This document shows, one piece after another, positions 11,867-24,232 of a stretch of DNA of 64,000 nucleotides. The notes under the pieces are model-generated. The model was given only the letters and a program-made list of their open reading frames with translations. It had not been told where the DNA came from and did no database searches. Numbering within the stretch: the first letter of the stretch is position 1; every line of letters starts with the position of its first letter. Origin of the DNA: Dactylis glomerata (Eukaryota > Streptophyta > Magnoliopsida > Poales > Poaceae); assembly GCA_007115705.1 (NCBI GenBank), contig QXEO01001565.1, forward strand, positions 1,882,960-1,946,959, given 5' to 3'. The translations under genes and the position numbers were made by a program.

Positions 11867-13527
11867 ATGTCAGGGTCGGCGGAGGAGGCGGCCACGATGT
11901 CGCTGTCGTCGGGAAGCCCTAAATCGGGCAAGAGAGCCGTGCCAGATCGCGGATCCATGGATCCAGAGCCGCCTCATGGGTCTGGTATCGTCGATGTCCC
12001 ATATGACCTCCAGTACCTCTATGAGTCGATGCGCTTATGGTATGAACGACACACTGCTATTGACAAGCCCGGCAAGCCCATACCCTTTCCACCCTTGTAC
12101 ATGATGCTCTTCCCTCGTGAGTCCCTCCTATTATTTGCTTTATTTCGCTGGCCTGCGTGCGCAATCTTTCTAATCATACAGTTTCAGGTCTTTTCAAGAA
12201 ATGTTGGGGCTATGATCGTCTATATCCTAACGATTTGGATGTTTGGTGTTTCTATCATGCATACCTCAAGAATTTCTACGAGCATAATTTTGAACTTTAT
12301 GCTAATTCTGAGGCCTACCGGAAGGTAGTTCACACCCTTCCCTGCCCCCGACTTTACGAACCCAAAACAAGCGGAATTGCATGTACATGTTGCCTTATAC
12401 CTAAAGTTTACCACCCAGTATTTATCATTTGGATTTCTTAATCTGCACCTATTGCAAGCTAAACCATTATTTCCTTCTTTTGAAGTGTTTGGAGATGGAA
12501 AACAAATTAAGGTCTGTGTTGCTGGCCCAGAGGACCAATACCCCTGAAGATGAGATCATCCTCAGTCAGAATATCCTGGATTGCTCCTTGGAACTTATTC
12601 TTGCCGAGAGGGATGGTACTCCTCTTGCCATGATTGCCGCTTCAGTAAGTGTCTGACTCGATCAGTTGAACCTGTACATGACTTTGTAACTAGCATTCTG
12701 GCATTTGAAGTTCACAAAATAACCAAATAAGTGTTTTTGTTTTTCCAAAAATATCGGGCTTACCAACTACAAAACATTGCATGGATCCCAGTGTATTGCC
12801 AAGGAGAATGAGTTGATCATTAAGAGGCTGAAGCTTGGTTCCAGGGTTCTGGACCCAGAAGAACCTCCTAACCAGAGCACACAGATACGACAGCTTGCCT
12901 TAAGGTGCATGGAAGGTTATCCATGTAATTCTGATGTTGCTCTTCTGGCGCTAAATGTCGCCCTGCTAGTATGTGTGCGACATCTCATCTCGAACCAAAA
13001 TTTGGTTTACTTTTTTTATTCAACTTCATTGCACTTATTATAAAATCATGATTTGAAAAGGGCATTATAAAGGAGGCTGAGTTGATGGTTCGGAACCTGA
13101 GGCCATTGTATTACAACGCCTACGTTGTCTACCAGAACAGAGAGATCCGGGGCTTTGCATTAGAAGTTGCAACAAAAAAACTGAATGAATTTATTGCTGC
13201 CCATATGGCTTCAAGTAAGACTGCTGATGATTATAAGGCAAGTTTGGTTGCTGCGGTCGAAGAAGATGCAGAGAATTATTCCTGGTATGATTTTTGAAAC
13301 ATTTTCTGTTGCTACTAACAATTTGACTTTGGCATTTGTTGTTTGCCTGCTACTACTACTACTGTAACTGTAAAATTGAGAGATAGAATGCATTGGCTTT
13401 GGTAGTGCAGTAACACTATCTTTTGCCCTCTACTATCTCCAGGCGGTACCTTGTGGAGGATTTTAAATCTTCCGAGGAGGCATCAGCGATTGATAACTCT
13501 GAAAGCGCAGCAGGGAGGCTTCAGTGA
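11867..13527 (+). CDS. Unknown six-exon plant gene, 339 aa
   Basis: I do not recognise this protein. Exons 11867-12116, 12188-12324, 12486-12644, 12792-12968, 13073-13284 and 13443-13527 all have GT-AG introns of 71-161 bp and join in one frame for 1020 nt (339 aa plus TGA). The N-terminus (residues 1-45) is Ser/Gly/Pro-rich and probably disordered. 'VPYDLQYLYESMRLWYERH' then opens a mostly helical, Tyr/Leu-rich body containing 'CWGYDRLYPNDLDVWCFYH', 'ENELIIKRLKLGSRVL' and 'NLRPLYYNAYVVYQNREIRG'. No signal peptide or membrane segment is obvious. The ATG context is GCCACAATGTC. It lies between a Harbinger ORF1 remnant and a LINE. The joined exons and clean splice sites argue for a real gene; expression and family are unknown. 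The last exon may carry a frameshift. Confidence 0.6.
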
Positions 13528-14100
13528 TTGAAAACTCTGATATGCTCCCACATGGAGAAGATCGACACACTCAGGTAGGGTTCACTGATTCAAAACATCC
13601 ATTCAATGAACGGTGGAATCATGAACTGTGAAAAAATTGATTTAGAGAGAAACAAACACTCTGGATATTTAGAAGATAAATGAAGATTTCCTTTTTTTGT
13701 TTTGGCTTTGAACCATCTAGTTTACTGTGAACTGTGCAGCTAACATATCGTGCTATTTGTTTGATTTTGGTTATTAAAAACCCACTTGTGCTGCTCAGGT
13801 TGGTGCAGAATTTCCATCTTGCCATGAACAAGACTCGAATAGCTATTTGTCTTATGTCTGCTAAGCACAGTTATCAGTCTAACGCATTTGAGTGCGTAAT
13901 TCATTATACTTTGCAGATGTATATGACTTGTTTGCAAAATGTCTTAAGTTCCCTTACTGGAAATAAATACCACTGCTTGGCTCATTGCTATTTGCCCTGT
14001 TATCATTGTGATTTTATTCTCATGCTATTTTTTCTGCAGAAAGAATGATGCCATGAAGTAGGAGCATTGATCTGAGAAGATAGATTGTGACTTCCAGGTG
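13528..14100 (+). other. 3' region of the unknown gene with probable terminal intron
   Basis: After the stop, a copy of the last coding words recurs in another frame (GTGATTGAAAACTCTGAT against GCGATTGATAACTCTGAA), up to a good splice donor at 13574/13575 (CTCAG|GTAGGG). A matching acceptor, TTTTTTCTGCAG, ends at 14039. The exon after it closes with TGA almost at once (14046-14048). This is either a 3' UTR intron or the original C-terminus cut off by a frameshift. Confidence 0.45.
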
Positions 14101-14820
14101 GTGTTTACTTTTATTCCCTTGGCAGTAGTGTATTGCATGCCACAGACATGCCCTTCAAACCGTCAGTTTGGTCTGTATGTTTAACTTTGTTGAACATACC
14201 TTTACCAGTCTGCTATATTGTTGACCATATTCACCTCAGTAGTGTTACTTTTTGTTGTTACCGTTATTTTCTAGTTTCTACAGTGCCGCTTTCTGTTTTG
14301 TATTTGCTGAAATATGATGTGGTAATTTTATCTATTGCGAACACCTCATCTACACTGTATCAAGTAACCAAAAGCATTTTCCATTATGGCTAATGTGGTG
14401 TTTGCCAGCACTGTGATACCTCATCTTGGTATTACCTTTCGAAGTACTTTTGCCCTCTTTTGTTACTGGTTTGATTTTCTAGCTTTGTTGATTTCTTTGA
14501 AAGATCTGGGTCAAAACGTTCTTGTTGGGTAATATTTATTCCATTCTTACAACCCTTTTATGTGCTACAAAAACGATGGAATTGAGCCAATACATCTGTC
14601 CTAAACTAAGGCCGTGTTCAGAAACAATCCACCTCCACCAAATCCTCAAATCTGGCTTCTATTTCTGAACTCTGGCTCTTCAAGGGAGCTCAAAACGTTC
14701 GGGTTAGCTTATGTTTTCTGGCCATGACATTAACAAGGGGACCCCACTTGTAAGGTTCATCTTTCCCAAGTGTCTTTTAAATTCCCAAATCAGCCTAACC
14801 GAACACCTAGAGTGGGGAAA
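14101..14820. other. Gene-distal spacer with possible small MITE
   Basis: A/T-rich, no coding support. Between about 14610 and 14810, GGCCGTGTTCAGAAAC at one side and, inverted, GGTGTTCGGTTAGG at the other resemble imperfect ends of a small grass MITE. A clean target duplication was not found, so this is only a suspicion. LINE sequence starts at about 14822. Confidence 0.3.
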
Positions 14821-14821
14821 C

Positions 14822-16534
14822 CATAAAGCAGAACATCTTCGGCGTCATCAGAGTTATGGCTCTCAGAGGAGGTGCTTATATGAGCCTCATTAACTCTGCA
14901 AACATCGTGCTTATCCCCAAGTGCCCACCCATCAGCTTGATCCACAGCATAGCTAAAATCTTCTCAAAGCTGCTGGCAAACCGCCTTGCCCCCGTGCTTG
15001 GGAACCTTATCTCCAAGAACCAAGCGCTTTCATAAAGACGCGATGCATCCACGATAACTTCCTCTACGTGCAAAACCTGATCAAGGAGCTCCACAGATAA
15101 AAAACTCCTAGCCTATTCATCAAGCTTGACATCTCTAAAGCCTTTGACTCTGTTAGCTGGGCATACCTTCTGGAGGTCCTTCATCATCTTGGCTTCGGGC
15201 CTCGCTGGCTTTCCTGGGTCTGCGTCTCGCTGAACTCCGCCTCCTCGAGAGTGCTTCTGAATGGCAACCCTGGGATTAGGGATGAAAACGGAGCAGAAAC
15301 GGACGGAATTAAGTGCTGCCACATTTGTTTTCATATTTTTATGCAGAAGCAGAAACGAATACGGAAACACCAGAAACAAATATGAAAACAGATACTTTCG
15401 GAAGCAAATATGGAACGAATACGGTGCGGACACGGACGAAAAGCAGATGATTGTCGGAACCAAGAGACCACTTGAATCATGCAAAAAAACTCAAGAAAGT
15501 CAAGAAAATTGAAAAACTTGTGCCCTATACCTGTCACGATTACTCGGTGTAATGAGGGAGTAGGGGATGGGTTGTTTTGACGGTTCAGTATGACAAGGTC
15601 ACATATTGGGCCTGCTAAATTGGCCATCAAAACAACCATAAACAAAAATTCCATATTAGTCGGAAACGGAAGTTTCCGTTTTCGCATCTGTTCCACCGAA
15701 AAACGCCGTTCTGTTTCCGTTTCCACTTCCGCCAAAGAATTTCCGTTTCCGTTCCGCGAAAATTCCGTTTCCATTTTCATATTTTCATTCTGTTTCCATT
15801 TTTCCGTGGAAAAGTCGGAAAGTTTTCGCTCCACTTTCATCCCTACCTGGGATTGCCTTCACCCATTGTCGAGGCCTCAGGCAGGGTGACCCTCTCTCGC
15901 CGATGCTTTTCAACGCTGCCATTGACCTACTTCAGAAGCTTATCGAGTTCGCCACCAGAGAGGGGGTTCTCCTGCCCATCAAAGCAAAAAATGCAAGCTT
16001 TAGGGCCTCCCTTATGTCGACGACGCCGGATTTTTGCCAACCCAGACAAGGGAGGAGTTGCAAAAGCTTTCTGTGATCTTGGACTTCTTCGAAAATGCCT
16101 CGGGTCTCATCACCAACCTTGCCAAGACTGAGGTTTTTCCCATTAGGTGCGCCAACATCGATATTCAAGACCTTCTTTCGAATTTCCCTGCCAAGGTGGG
16201 AGTTTTTCCAGGCAACTACCTCGGTCTTCCTCAGCATTATAAGCGCCTTAGGAAGGTGCATCTTCAGCCCCTCATTGACAAGATTGGCAGAAAACTTCCA
16301 AGATGGATTGGAAAAAATATTGCTCGCCTAGGAAGGGTCACTCTGGCAAAACTATTCTCGCTGCGGCGACATACCACCAGACTGTTCTCCCTATCCCCTT
16401 GTGGGATTTGCGCAAAAGGCGGACAAGATTGCCAGGGGTTTCGTGTGGAAGGGGGATGATAGCGAGATGGCTAGTGGTGGGCACTCTCTGATTAACTGGG
16501 ACACGGTTTGTAGACCTCTTCAGCTGGGCGGACT
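14822..16534 (+). pseudogene. LINE reverse transcriptase pseudogene, left part
   Basis: Plant L1-type RT phrases appear in order: 'LINSANIVLIPKCPPISLIH', 'KLLANRLAPVLGNLISKNQA', 'LFIKLDISKAFDSVSWAYLL', 'GLRQGDPLSPMLFNAAIDLL', a YVDD-type active site in another frame at 16013-16024, and 'GLITNLAKTEVFPIRC'. LINE RT copies its RNA at a nicked target. The gene is dead: stops after 'NQALS' and 'ELHR', frame changes around the active site, and a MITE at 15278-15845. It is interrupted at 16535 by Copia-1 and continues at 39530. The endonuclease domain is missing at the 5' side. Confidence 0.85.
15278..15845. mobile_element. hAT-type MITE inside the LINE
   Basis: 568 bp with inverted ends TAGGGATGAAAACGGAGC (left) and, read inverted, TAGGGATGAAAGTGGAGC (right). 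It is flanked by a perfect 8 bp duplication CCTGGGAT (15270-15277 and 15846-15853). Removing it and one duplication restores the LINE frame across 'LLNGNPGI' to 'GLRQGDPLSP'. An 8 bp duplication and these ends fit hAT. The interior is a low-complexity GAAACGGAAAC / TTTCCGTTTCC mixture with no transposase. Confidence 0.88.
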
Positions 16535-17695
16535 TGTAAAACAGCATTTCCTGCCTATTTGATTTTGGTGTTTGTTAACAATATATTATCTATTAATGTG
16601 GTGATTATTCTTTGCAGGATTTTATTATATTCTTGCACAAGATATTGGGTTTCCTATATTATAATTGATAATAATCATTGCTCAAAGGAAATTCATGAGG
16701 TGATGGTTTTTATAAGCTCGGGAAGATGATCATATTGTATTTTGGCTGAGAAGGCCGGCTATAGTCGGACCCCAGGCCAGCTTTAGCCGGACTGCCCAGA
16801 TTTTGGGGTGAAAACCCCTCTGTCGCAAACCGGCTATTTGTCCGGCTATTTCCAGCCAGGGGCGGATTTTTCAGGCCGGCTATAGCCGGTATAGAGGCCG
16901 GCTTTAGCCAGTGTGGCCGGCTTTAGCCGGACTTTCCTGGAAGCCAACGGTCAGATTTTTCGGGGGGGGGGGTATAAATACCCCCCTCCTTCTTCCCCAA
17001 TGAGCTGCTCGTCCCAAGCTTGAAGAACACCATTTTGGAGCCACAAAATTCACAAGATCTCCCCCCTCAATCCACCAAAGCTCTTGATCTTTGGAGAATC
17101 GAAGGAGGAGGCCTTGATCTACATCCTCACCGAAGCGATTTACTTTCCCCTCTCATTTGCTTGAGGGCCCTTGTGTCTTGGGTTCCCTTGTGTCCCTAGA
17201 CCTTGATTTGTGTATTTGATATCTTGTTACTTGTTGTTTGACAGCATTGTGTTGTGCTTGGGAGCCTCCAGTTCGGTTGTGGATGCGTGCCCCAAGATTG
17301 TAAAGGCTGGTTCCGCCTTGAGGAATCCCTTAGTGGAAAGTGAGCTAGGCCTTTGTGGCGGAAGCTTGCATCGGAGATTAGGGTGAGCCTTTGTGGCGTT
17401 GGTTAGGCCTTTGTGGCAACCACACCTCTCCAACATAGACGTACTTCCCCTAAAAAGGAAGGAACTACGGGAATTATATTCGTGTCTCCGTGTGCTCCAC
17501 TCTCGGTTACCTCTATCCTTTATTGCCTTTATATATTGTATCTTGCTTAGCTTGCTAGTTGTCATATAGGTAAATTCACCCTAGTTGCATATCTAGAGAA
17601 TTTACCTTTTGTGTCAAGCCTAAATTGAAAAAGAATTAAAATTTGAGTAGCACCTATTCACCCCTCCCCCTCTAGGTGCCCTTACGATCCGTTCA
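16535..17695 (+). repeat. 5' LTR of Copia-1
   Basis: About 1161 bp. Its U3 part holds a cluster of CCGGCTATAGCCGG and CCGGCTTTAGCCGG palindromes (about 16745-16930). A G-run and the TATA box TATAAATA (16973-16980) follow, then a C/T-rich leader. The end GATCCGTTCA is followed by the primer site. Compared with the 3' LTR it contains about 60 bp more around 17310-17370 but one palindrome unit fewer. Confidence 0.88.
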
Positions 17696-17697
17696 AT

Positions 17698-17709
17698 TGG
17701 TATCAGAGC
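17698..17709 (+). promoter_or_regulatory. Copia-1 primer binding site
   Basis: TGGTATCAGAGC, two bases after the LTR end, is complementary to the 3' end of plant initiator tRNA-Met. It is the standard minus-strand primer site of Copia elements. Confidence 0.9.
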
Positions 17710-17744
17710 CTCGGCTCTTTATTCGGGCTTAACCGCCTAAGAGT

Positions 17745-20219
17745 ATGGGCACCCAACAACCTAGTGAGGGATCGAGTCAAGTTTCCGTGGATGATTTCAA
17801 AACCTTGGAATCATCCATGACATCTCAAATAAGCGAGTTGCGTGAAATGATAGCGCAACTCATGCAAGCTAAAACTCCTATTGCTCCTCCTCCTCCGGAA
17901 AAACCCGCAACTCCACAAGTGGAGAATGAGGGGTTGGAAGAAGATGATGCCGACAAAGGTATCGATGCTAAGTCTTGCACTAAGGGCGACGGGAAAGGTG
18001 AATTCCCTCATTGGTATTCACCCGACCCGCCGGTCCCTCATCCTCATATTAACAATAGAGGTGACCCACCTAAGCTAGATGCATTAAACTTTGGTCAATG
18101 GCAATATCAAATGATCTCTCATATGCGCAGTTCTTGCATCGAGCTTTGGAGGATTGTTGAAGAAGGATTCAAGGCCGTGGATCCCAACAACTTGAAAATA
18201 AGAGAGGTGGTCGATAGCCAACTCAATGCAACTGCTCTTCACATGATTCAAATTGTCATTGGGTCCAAGGACTTGCCTCACATCCAACACTTCTCCACCG
18301 CCAAAGAAGCTTGGCAAGGCCTCTCCGATGTATTTGTTGGCAATGAGAGCATGAAGAGAACAAGATATGTGGCCTTTTCAAATCAAGCGGAGGGATTCTT
18401 CATGATGGATGGTGAGGACCATCAAGAGATGTATAGAAGACTCAAGGCCATTGCTACCACCTTCAAGAACCTAGGTGCTCACCATATTGATGATGAGTGG
18501 ATCAAGATGAAGTACATTCTTGCTCTCACCCCATATGAGCCCGCGGATGTGAAGAGTGTTCAAGGAAAACACAACTTCCACGAGATGACCTCCAATCAAG
18601 TGATGCAAGAGATTCAAGCCTACAAGGTTGCTGCACAAAATGCGGAAGATGCTCGTGCTCGTGCTCGTGCTTTGGGAATGCAAAGAAGCTCCAACCTTGC
18701 ATTAAAGGCAAGTGTGATTGAGAAAGTAGTTCCTCTTCAAGCAAGTATTGAGGCAATACTAGAGATGTGCCCCGGAGATATGAGGCATGAGTACCATGAG
18801 CACATGGCTTTCTATGAAAAAACCTTTTGGGTTGATCCCCACAAGGCTAAAGAAGACAATCAAAGAAGAAGCAAGTCAAGTCAAGTGGCTTTCAAAGGAG
18901 TGACAACAATGGTCAAAGGGTGAGGACATGCTACAATTGCAATGATAGATTTCACTTTGTTGCCGAGTGTCCTTACGAGAAGAGAGAAGATCATGGCGGG
19001 AAGCTCATTTTCAAGAGCAAGACCAAATCACCATCAAAGAAGCCATTTGTGAAGAAGGGTGGACCCAAGAAGAAGCAACCAAAGTTTGTATTCTTGACTC
19101 AAGAAGAGTACTCCGCGAGTGAGAGTGATGAAGAAGAAACCTCGACTAGTGAGATGGCCACAATTGCAACCACCTCCACTTCTTCCGCTTCACTCTTTGA
19201 ATCCCCCAATGAGGACTCTCTCATCAAGAACGTCAAGTGCCTTATGGCCAAGTCTTCTGAGGTATCACCCACACCTTCTTCCTCCTCCTCTAAGACAAAT
19301 GATGCTCCTTTGAATGATCTTGCTAGTCTTAGAGTAAAGGAAGAAATCATTGCTTTTGATGATTATGTGTCTAGTGTAGATGGTGTACACAAGTTACACT
19401 TTGAAAGCCTATTGAGTAAATATGGTAAGACTCTTGAAAAACTAGATGAACAAATGAGGCTTGAAAGAGAGTATGCTCAAGACATTGCCTCACTAAAAGA
19501 CTCTCTTGAAGGAGAGGAAGAGGAATGAGCAACTCTTGAAGAGAAGCTCGATTCCATTGAGGAATCTAATAATGAAGTTATCTCTAAACTCATGAAAGAG
19601 CGTGACCATGCTCGTGCCAAAGTAAAAGTGCTTAAAAAGGAAAAGATTGAATTTGGTGTTGGTCATGATAAACTTGTTAAGGATTTAGAAGATCTTGACA
19701 AGGCTCACAAGGCCTTGAAAAGTGAACACTCTATTCTTGCCAAGTCACATGAACAACTTCAAATTCAATTGACTAAGAATGTTGTGCCTAGTTCTTCTAC
19801 TTCTACTTGTGATCATGCAAATATTATTGAAGAAAATGCTAGGTTGAAAGATGAGCTTGCCAAGTCCACCATTCCCATAGGTGAGAAGAACTTGAATGAC
19901 CTTTTGAGTAAGCAAAAGGCATTTAATGATAAAATGGGGATTGGCTTTGTCTCAAAGAAGAAGAACAACAACAACAAGAAAAAGAAGGCCAAGCCGCACA
20001 AGCAAAGAAGGATCCCATTGTGGGTGGCAAAGCCACTCATGATGATCGTGCGGGAAATGCTAACCCTCACTATGTTTTATTTCGTGATTATTATGGTGAT
20101 GTGTATGCAAAATATGTTGGTCCAAATGATGGTTATATTGCTTGGTCTATTTGGGTTCCAAAGACCCTTGTTGCTAACAAAAGAGGACCCATTGAGAAAT
20201 GGGGACCTAAAACCAAGCA
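17745..20219 (+). pseudogene. gag: Copia-1 Gag pseudogene
   Basis: Starts with ATG at 17745, just after the PBS. Residues 1-80 are an acidic, Pro-rich leader. The UBN2-type capsid region begins at 'PPKLDALNFGQWQYQM' and runs through 'SKDLPHIQHFSTAKEAWQGL'. A CCHC zinc knuckle (CYNCNDRFHFVAEC) lies at about 18929-18970, followed by a basic tract, Ser-rich acid stretches and coiled coil. The C-terminal block 'NPHYVLFRDYYGDVYAKYVG' matches Copia-2. Frames change near 18920, 19528-19590 and 20000-20020, so no complete Gag can be made. Length and order fit a Sirevirus Gag. Confidence 0.85.
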
Positions 20220-23200
20220 ATGATCTCTTGTAGGACTGCTTCCGGTGGATCAAAATGTGTGCTTGATAGTGGATGCTCAAGTCACATGACCGGAAGCAAG
20301 AAGATCATGACGGAGATGAGACCTAACGTCAACAATATAACCATCACTTATGGAGACAGGTCACAATCCAAGGTATTGGGTCTTGGCAAGGTGGTGGTCG
20401 CACCGGATATTTCCCTTGTGGACGTCATGCTTGTTGAGATCCTTGGTTACAATTTACTTTCAGTTCGTGCACTTGGTAAGATGGGCTTTGCCGTATTCAT
20501 TGATAATGAAATTGTGGTACTCTTGTAGAGTAAGTCTCTAAAGGTCACTTTCATTGGGCACATTGAAAACAACTTGTATGTGGTGGACTTCTCGGGGAAA
20601 ACCACTACAAGTGCAATGTGTTTATTTGGAAAGGCCGATGTGGGTTGGCTTTGGCATCGCCGACTAGCCCATGTCAATATGAGAACTTTGCAAAGCCTTC
20701 ACAAGGGTGGCCACATTCTCGGACTAAAAGAGAATGTTTCTTTTGGCAAAGATCGTGTTTGCAGGGCTTGCGTTCTAGGAAAAATGCATGACTCTCCCCA
20801 TTCAAGCAAGACTATCATTTCTTCCAAGAGGATTTTGGAGCTCCTTCATGTGGATATTTTTGGTCCTCTCTCTCATGCAAGTCTTGGTGGGAAGAAATAT
20901 TGTTTGGTGATTGTTGATGACTATTTAAGATATACTGGGGTCTATTTCTTTAAACACAAGAGTGAGACTCAACAAACCGTCATCGACTTTGCCAAAGAAG
21001 TTGAACGTCAATATGGGCAAAATATATTGGCAATAAGAAGTGACAATGGCTCTGAATTCAAGAACTACACCTTAAATGGCTTTCTCAGTGATGAGGGGAT
21101 ATGACATCAATATTCCGCTGCATACACCCCTCAACAAAATGGTGTAGCCAAGAGGAAGAACCAGACTCTTATGGATATGGCTAGGTCCATGTTGGCGGAG
21201 TTTAAGTCTCCATACAACTTTTGGGCCGAAGCTATCTCTACGGCTTGTCACTCATCGAATCGGCTCTTCCTCCGCAAAGGCTTAAACATGACTGCATATG
21301 AAATACTCACCGGAAGCAAGCCCAACATCAAGTACTTCTGGGTTTTCGGTTGTAAGTGTTTCTTTCTTAGAAAAGGAGTTCGTTTAGGTAAATTTGATCT
21401 AAAAGCAATAGAAGGTATTTTTGTTGGTTATGGTGCCGAATCCCACACTTATAGAGTCTTTAACAAGTCCACCAGACGTGTTGAAGAATCTTGTAGTGTG
21501 GTATTCGAAGAAAATGATAGCTCCCAAGGGGGCGAGATATTGTTGCTTGTGATGTAGATGATGAAATACCTCAAGATGCCATAAGAAGAATGGGCGTGGG
21601 ATTTTTCTGCCCCATTGAGGGACACCTTGTGGCGGACCGAGAAGGACTATGCTCTACTCAAGTGGAGCCCTTATCTACACAAGCTCAACAAGCCTCTCGA
21701 AGAAGCAACTAAGACACCAACTGAAGAACAAGTCAAGGACCTTCATGAAGTAGAAGGGGCACCACCATCCTCTCCGGTTATTTCAACCGCCCCTAACTCT
21801 TCACAAGACCAAGATCAACCTACTCATGAAGAGAGTGATGATGTGCATAATGATGATCAAGGTCAAGTTGATGGTCAAGACGGGGACCAAAATGATCAAG
21901 ATGATCAAGTGATTCCTCAAAGTTCAAATGAGGAGATCGAAGCCCGTCGCAAAAGAAGAGTTGAAAGGAACTTGGAGCTTAGAGGTCATACCCTTGAGAG
22001 GGTTATTGGAGATTTAAGAGGCAAAGTGTCTACCCGGAGTCAATTGGCAAAATTTAGCAATCATCATGCCTATATCTCTATGGTTGAACCCAAGAAAGTA
22101 TTTGAAGCACTTGAAGATCCGGATTGGTTGGATGCTATGCATGAAGAACTCAATAACTTTAATCTCAATAATGTGTGGGTGTTAGTGGAGAAGCCAAGAG
22201 AGTGCCGCAATGTGATTGGCACAAAGTGGATATTCAAGAACAAGCAAGATGAGCATGGAATTGTTTTGAGGAACAAGGCAAGATTGGTTGCTCAAGGTTT
22301 CTCTCAAGTTAAAGGCATTGACTTTGGAGATACTTATGCTCGTGTGGCTCGCCTTGAGACCACCTGTATCCTTCTTGCATTTGCCACTCATCATAATTTT
22401 AAGTTGCAACAAATGGATGTTAAAAGTGCTTTTCTTAATGGTCCATTGAAAGAGGAAGTGTATGGCAAGCAACCCCCGGGGTTTGAGGACCTCAACTTCC
22501 CTAACCATGTCTACAAACTCCATAAGGCACTCTATGGCCTTAAAACAAGCCCCACGTGTGTGGTATGAGCACCTTAGGGAGTTGTTGTTAGACCGTGGGT
22601 TTGAAGTTGGGCAAATCGATCCCACTCTTTTTACTAAGAGGGTCAATGGGGAGCTTTTCGTATGCCAACTATATGTTGATGATATTATCTTTGGCTCTAC
22701 TAACAAAGCTTTTAATGATGAATTTTCAAAGCTTATGACCGATAGGTTTGAGATGTCTATGATGGGCGAAATAAAGTTCTTTCTTCATTTTGAAATCAAG
22801 CAATTGAAAGAAGGGACTTTTATTAATCAAGCCAAATATGTCCAAGACATGCTCAAGAGGTTCAAGATGAAGGAACTAAATGGGGCCGCCACACCAATGC
22901 CCACTAAATGTCATCTTGAATTAGATCCCAATGGTAAAGATGTGGATCAAAAGGTATACCATTCTATGATCAGTTCTTTGCTTTACCTTTGCGCATCTAG
23001 ACCCGATATTGTGTTGAGTGTAGGTGTGTGTGCAAGGTATCAAGCCGCTCCTAAAGAAAGCCACCTTATGGCAGTTAAGAGGATATTTTGATATTTGGTT
23101 CATACCCTAACTTATGGGCTTTGGTATCCTAAAGGCTCGGATTTATCTCTTTGTGGTTTCACAGATTCGGATTGGGTCGGTGACAAGGATGATAGGAAAT

Positions 23201-23624
23201 CAACCTCTGGGGCTTGCCAATTTCTTGGTAGGTCTTTGGTGTGTTGGTCTTCTAAGAAGCAAAATTGTATATCTCTCTCCATCGCCGAAGCCGAATACAT
23301 TGCCGCCGCAATGGATGCACTCAATTGTTGTGGATGAGGCAAACTTTAAAGGAATATGGTGTCAATTGTGACAAAGTGCCTCTTTTATGTGACAATGAGA
23401 GTGATATCAAGATAGTCTATAATCTGGTGCAACATTCAAGAACCAAGCATATTGAGATCCGGAATCATTTTATTAGAGATCATGTTGCCCGTGGTGATAT
23501 TGAGCTTGCATATGTGTGCACCAAGGATCAACTTGCTGATATATTCACGAAGCCCCTTGATGAAGCAAGATTTGGATATTTGAGGAATGAGCTAAATATC
23601 ATTGATTCAAGGAGTGTGGCTTGA
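20220..23624 (+). pseudogene. pol: Copia-1 Pol pseudogene (protease, integrase, RT, RNase H)
   Basis: Domains in Copia order: protease with 'LDSGCSSHMTG' (about 20260); integrase zinc finger 'WLWHRRLAHVNM' and CRAC; integrase core with 'RSDNGSEFKNY'; RT with 'QMDVKSAFLNGP' and the active site 'YVDDIIFGSTN' (about 22670-22700); RNase H with 'DSDWVGDKDDRKSTSG' and 'KHIEIRNHFIRDHV'. Breaks include a TAG near 20526, a TGA at about 21102, frame changes at about 21550 and 22560, a TGA near 23090 and a shift near 23330. The catalytic Glu of the integrase DDE triad is replaced by Lys (VAKRKN where Copia-2 has VAERKN). Confidence 0.9.
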
Positions 23625-24232
23625 GCATCTTGCAAATACACCTATATTTCAATACTTGTTTGGTTTAGATGTGGGCATGGAAATAAGGGGAGTGCAGTCC
23701 TAATTAATTGGGCTATCCCTCCCCCCATAATGCCGATAGTAACAAAATCATTCTCTTAATATCATTTTTGTGATATATGAGCTTCAATGACGAGTATCGG
23801 TTATGGACCCAAGATACATCTTCGCGGTCCAATGCCATAACACTCATACATGGTGGCCTCGGCCACCGACCTCTTCTTTTCAAAGAATTGATTCCTTGCA
23901 AATTCTATTTGAGTTTTATTGAGCTTTTTTGTCATTGTCTCTATCCTTGAAATGGGAAGGCACTTGCATTGGATTTTCTGATGATTTCTTGTTTTTGCAA
24001 TGTCAAGTGCCGAGAACCACTCCATGCGTGTTTTCCATCCTAAGCCCTCTTACCTAAAGCCTAGAATCTTTTTCCCTTTTCTTGCATGCCCAGAATTTTC
24101 CCTCTCCAATCCATCATCAGTTTTCCATCTAGACCGGCTATAGCCGGTCTCGCCCCGGAAATAGCCGGGGGCGGCTTTAGCCGGTCCCATACCGGCTATA
24201 GCCGGATCGGGCTTTTCGAGATTCCACTCATA
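23625..24232 (+). promoter_or_regulatory. Copia-1 pol-to-ORF2 spacer with conserved block and palindrome cluster
   Basis: No reading frame is supported. A block at about 23667-23750 (GATGTGGGCATGGA...CCTCCCCCCATAATGCCGATAG) and a second at about 23775-23860 are strongly conserved with Copia-2 at 63233-63310 and 63345-63425. They are followed at 24131-24206 by four CCGGCT(A/T)TAGCCGG-type palindromes like those of the LTR. Confidence 0.6.

Noticed and set aside
15278..15845. GAAACGGAAAC repeats as a satellite or CRISPR-like array
   Set aside because: Irregular units within a MITE with clear inverted ends and an 8 bp duplication.
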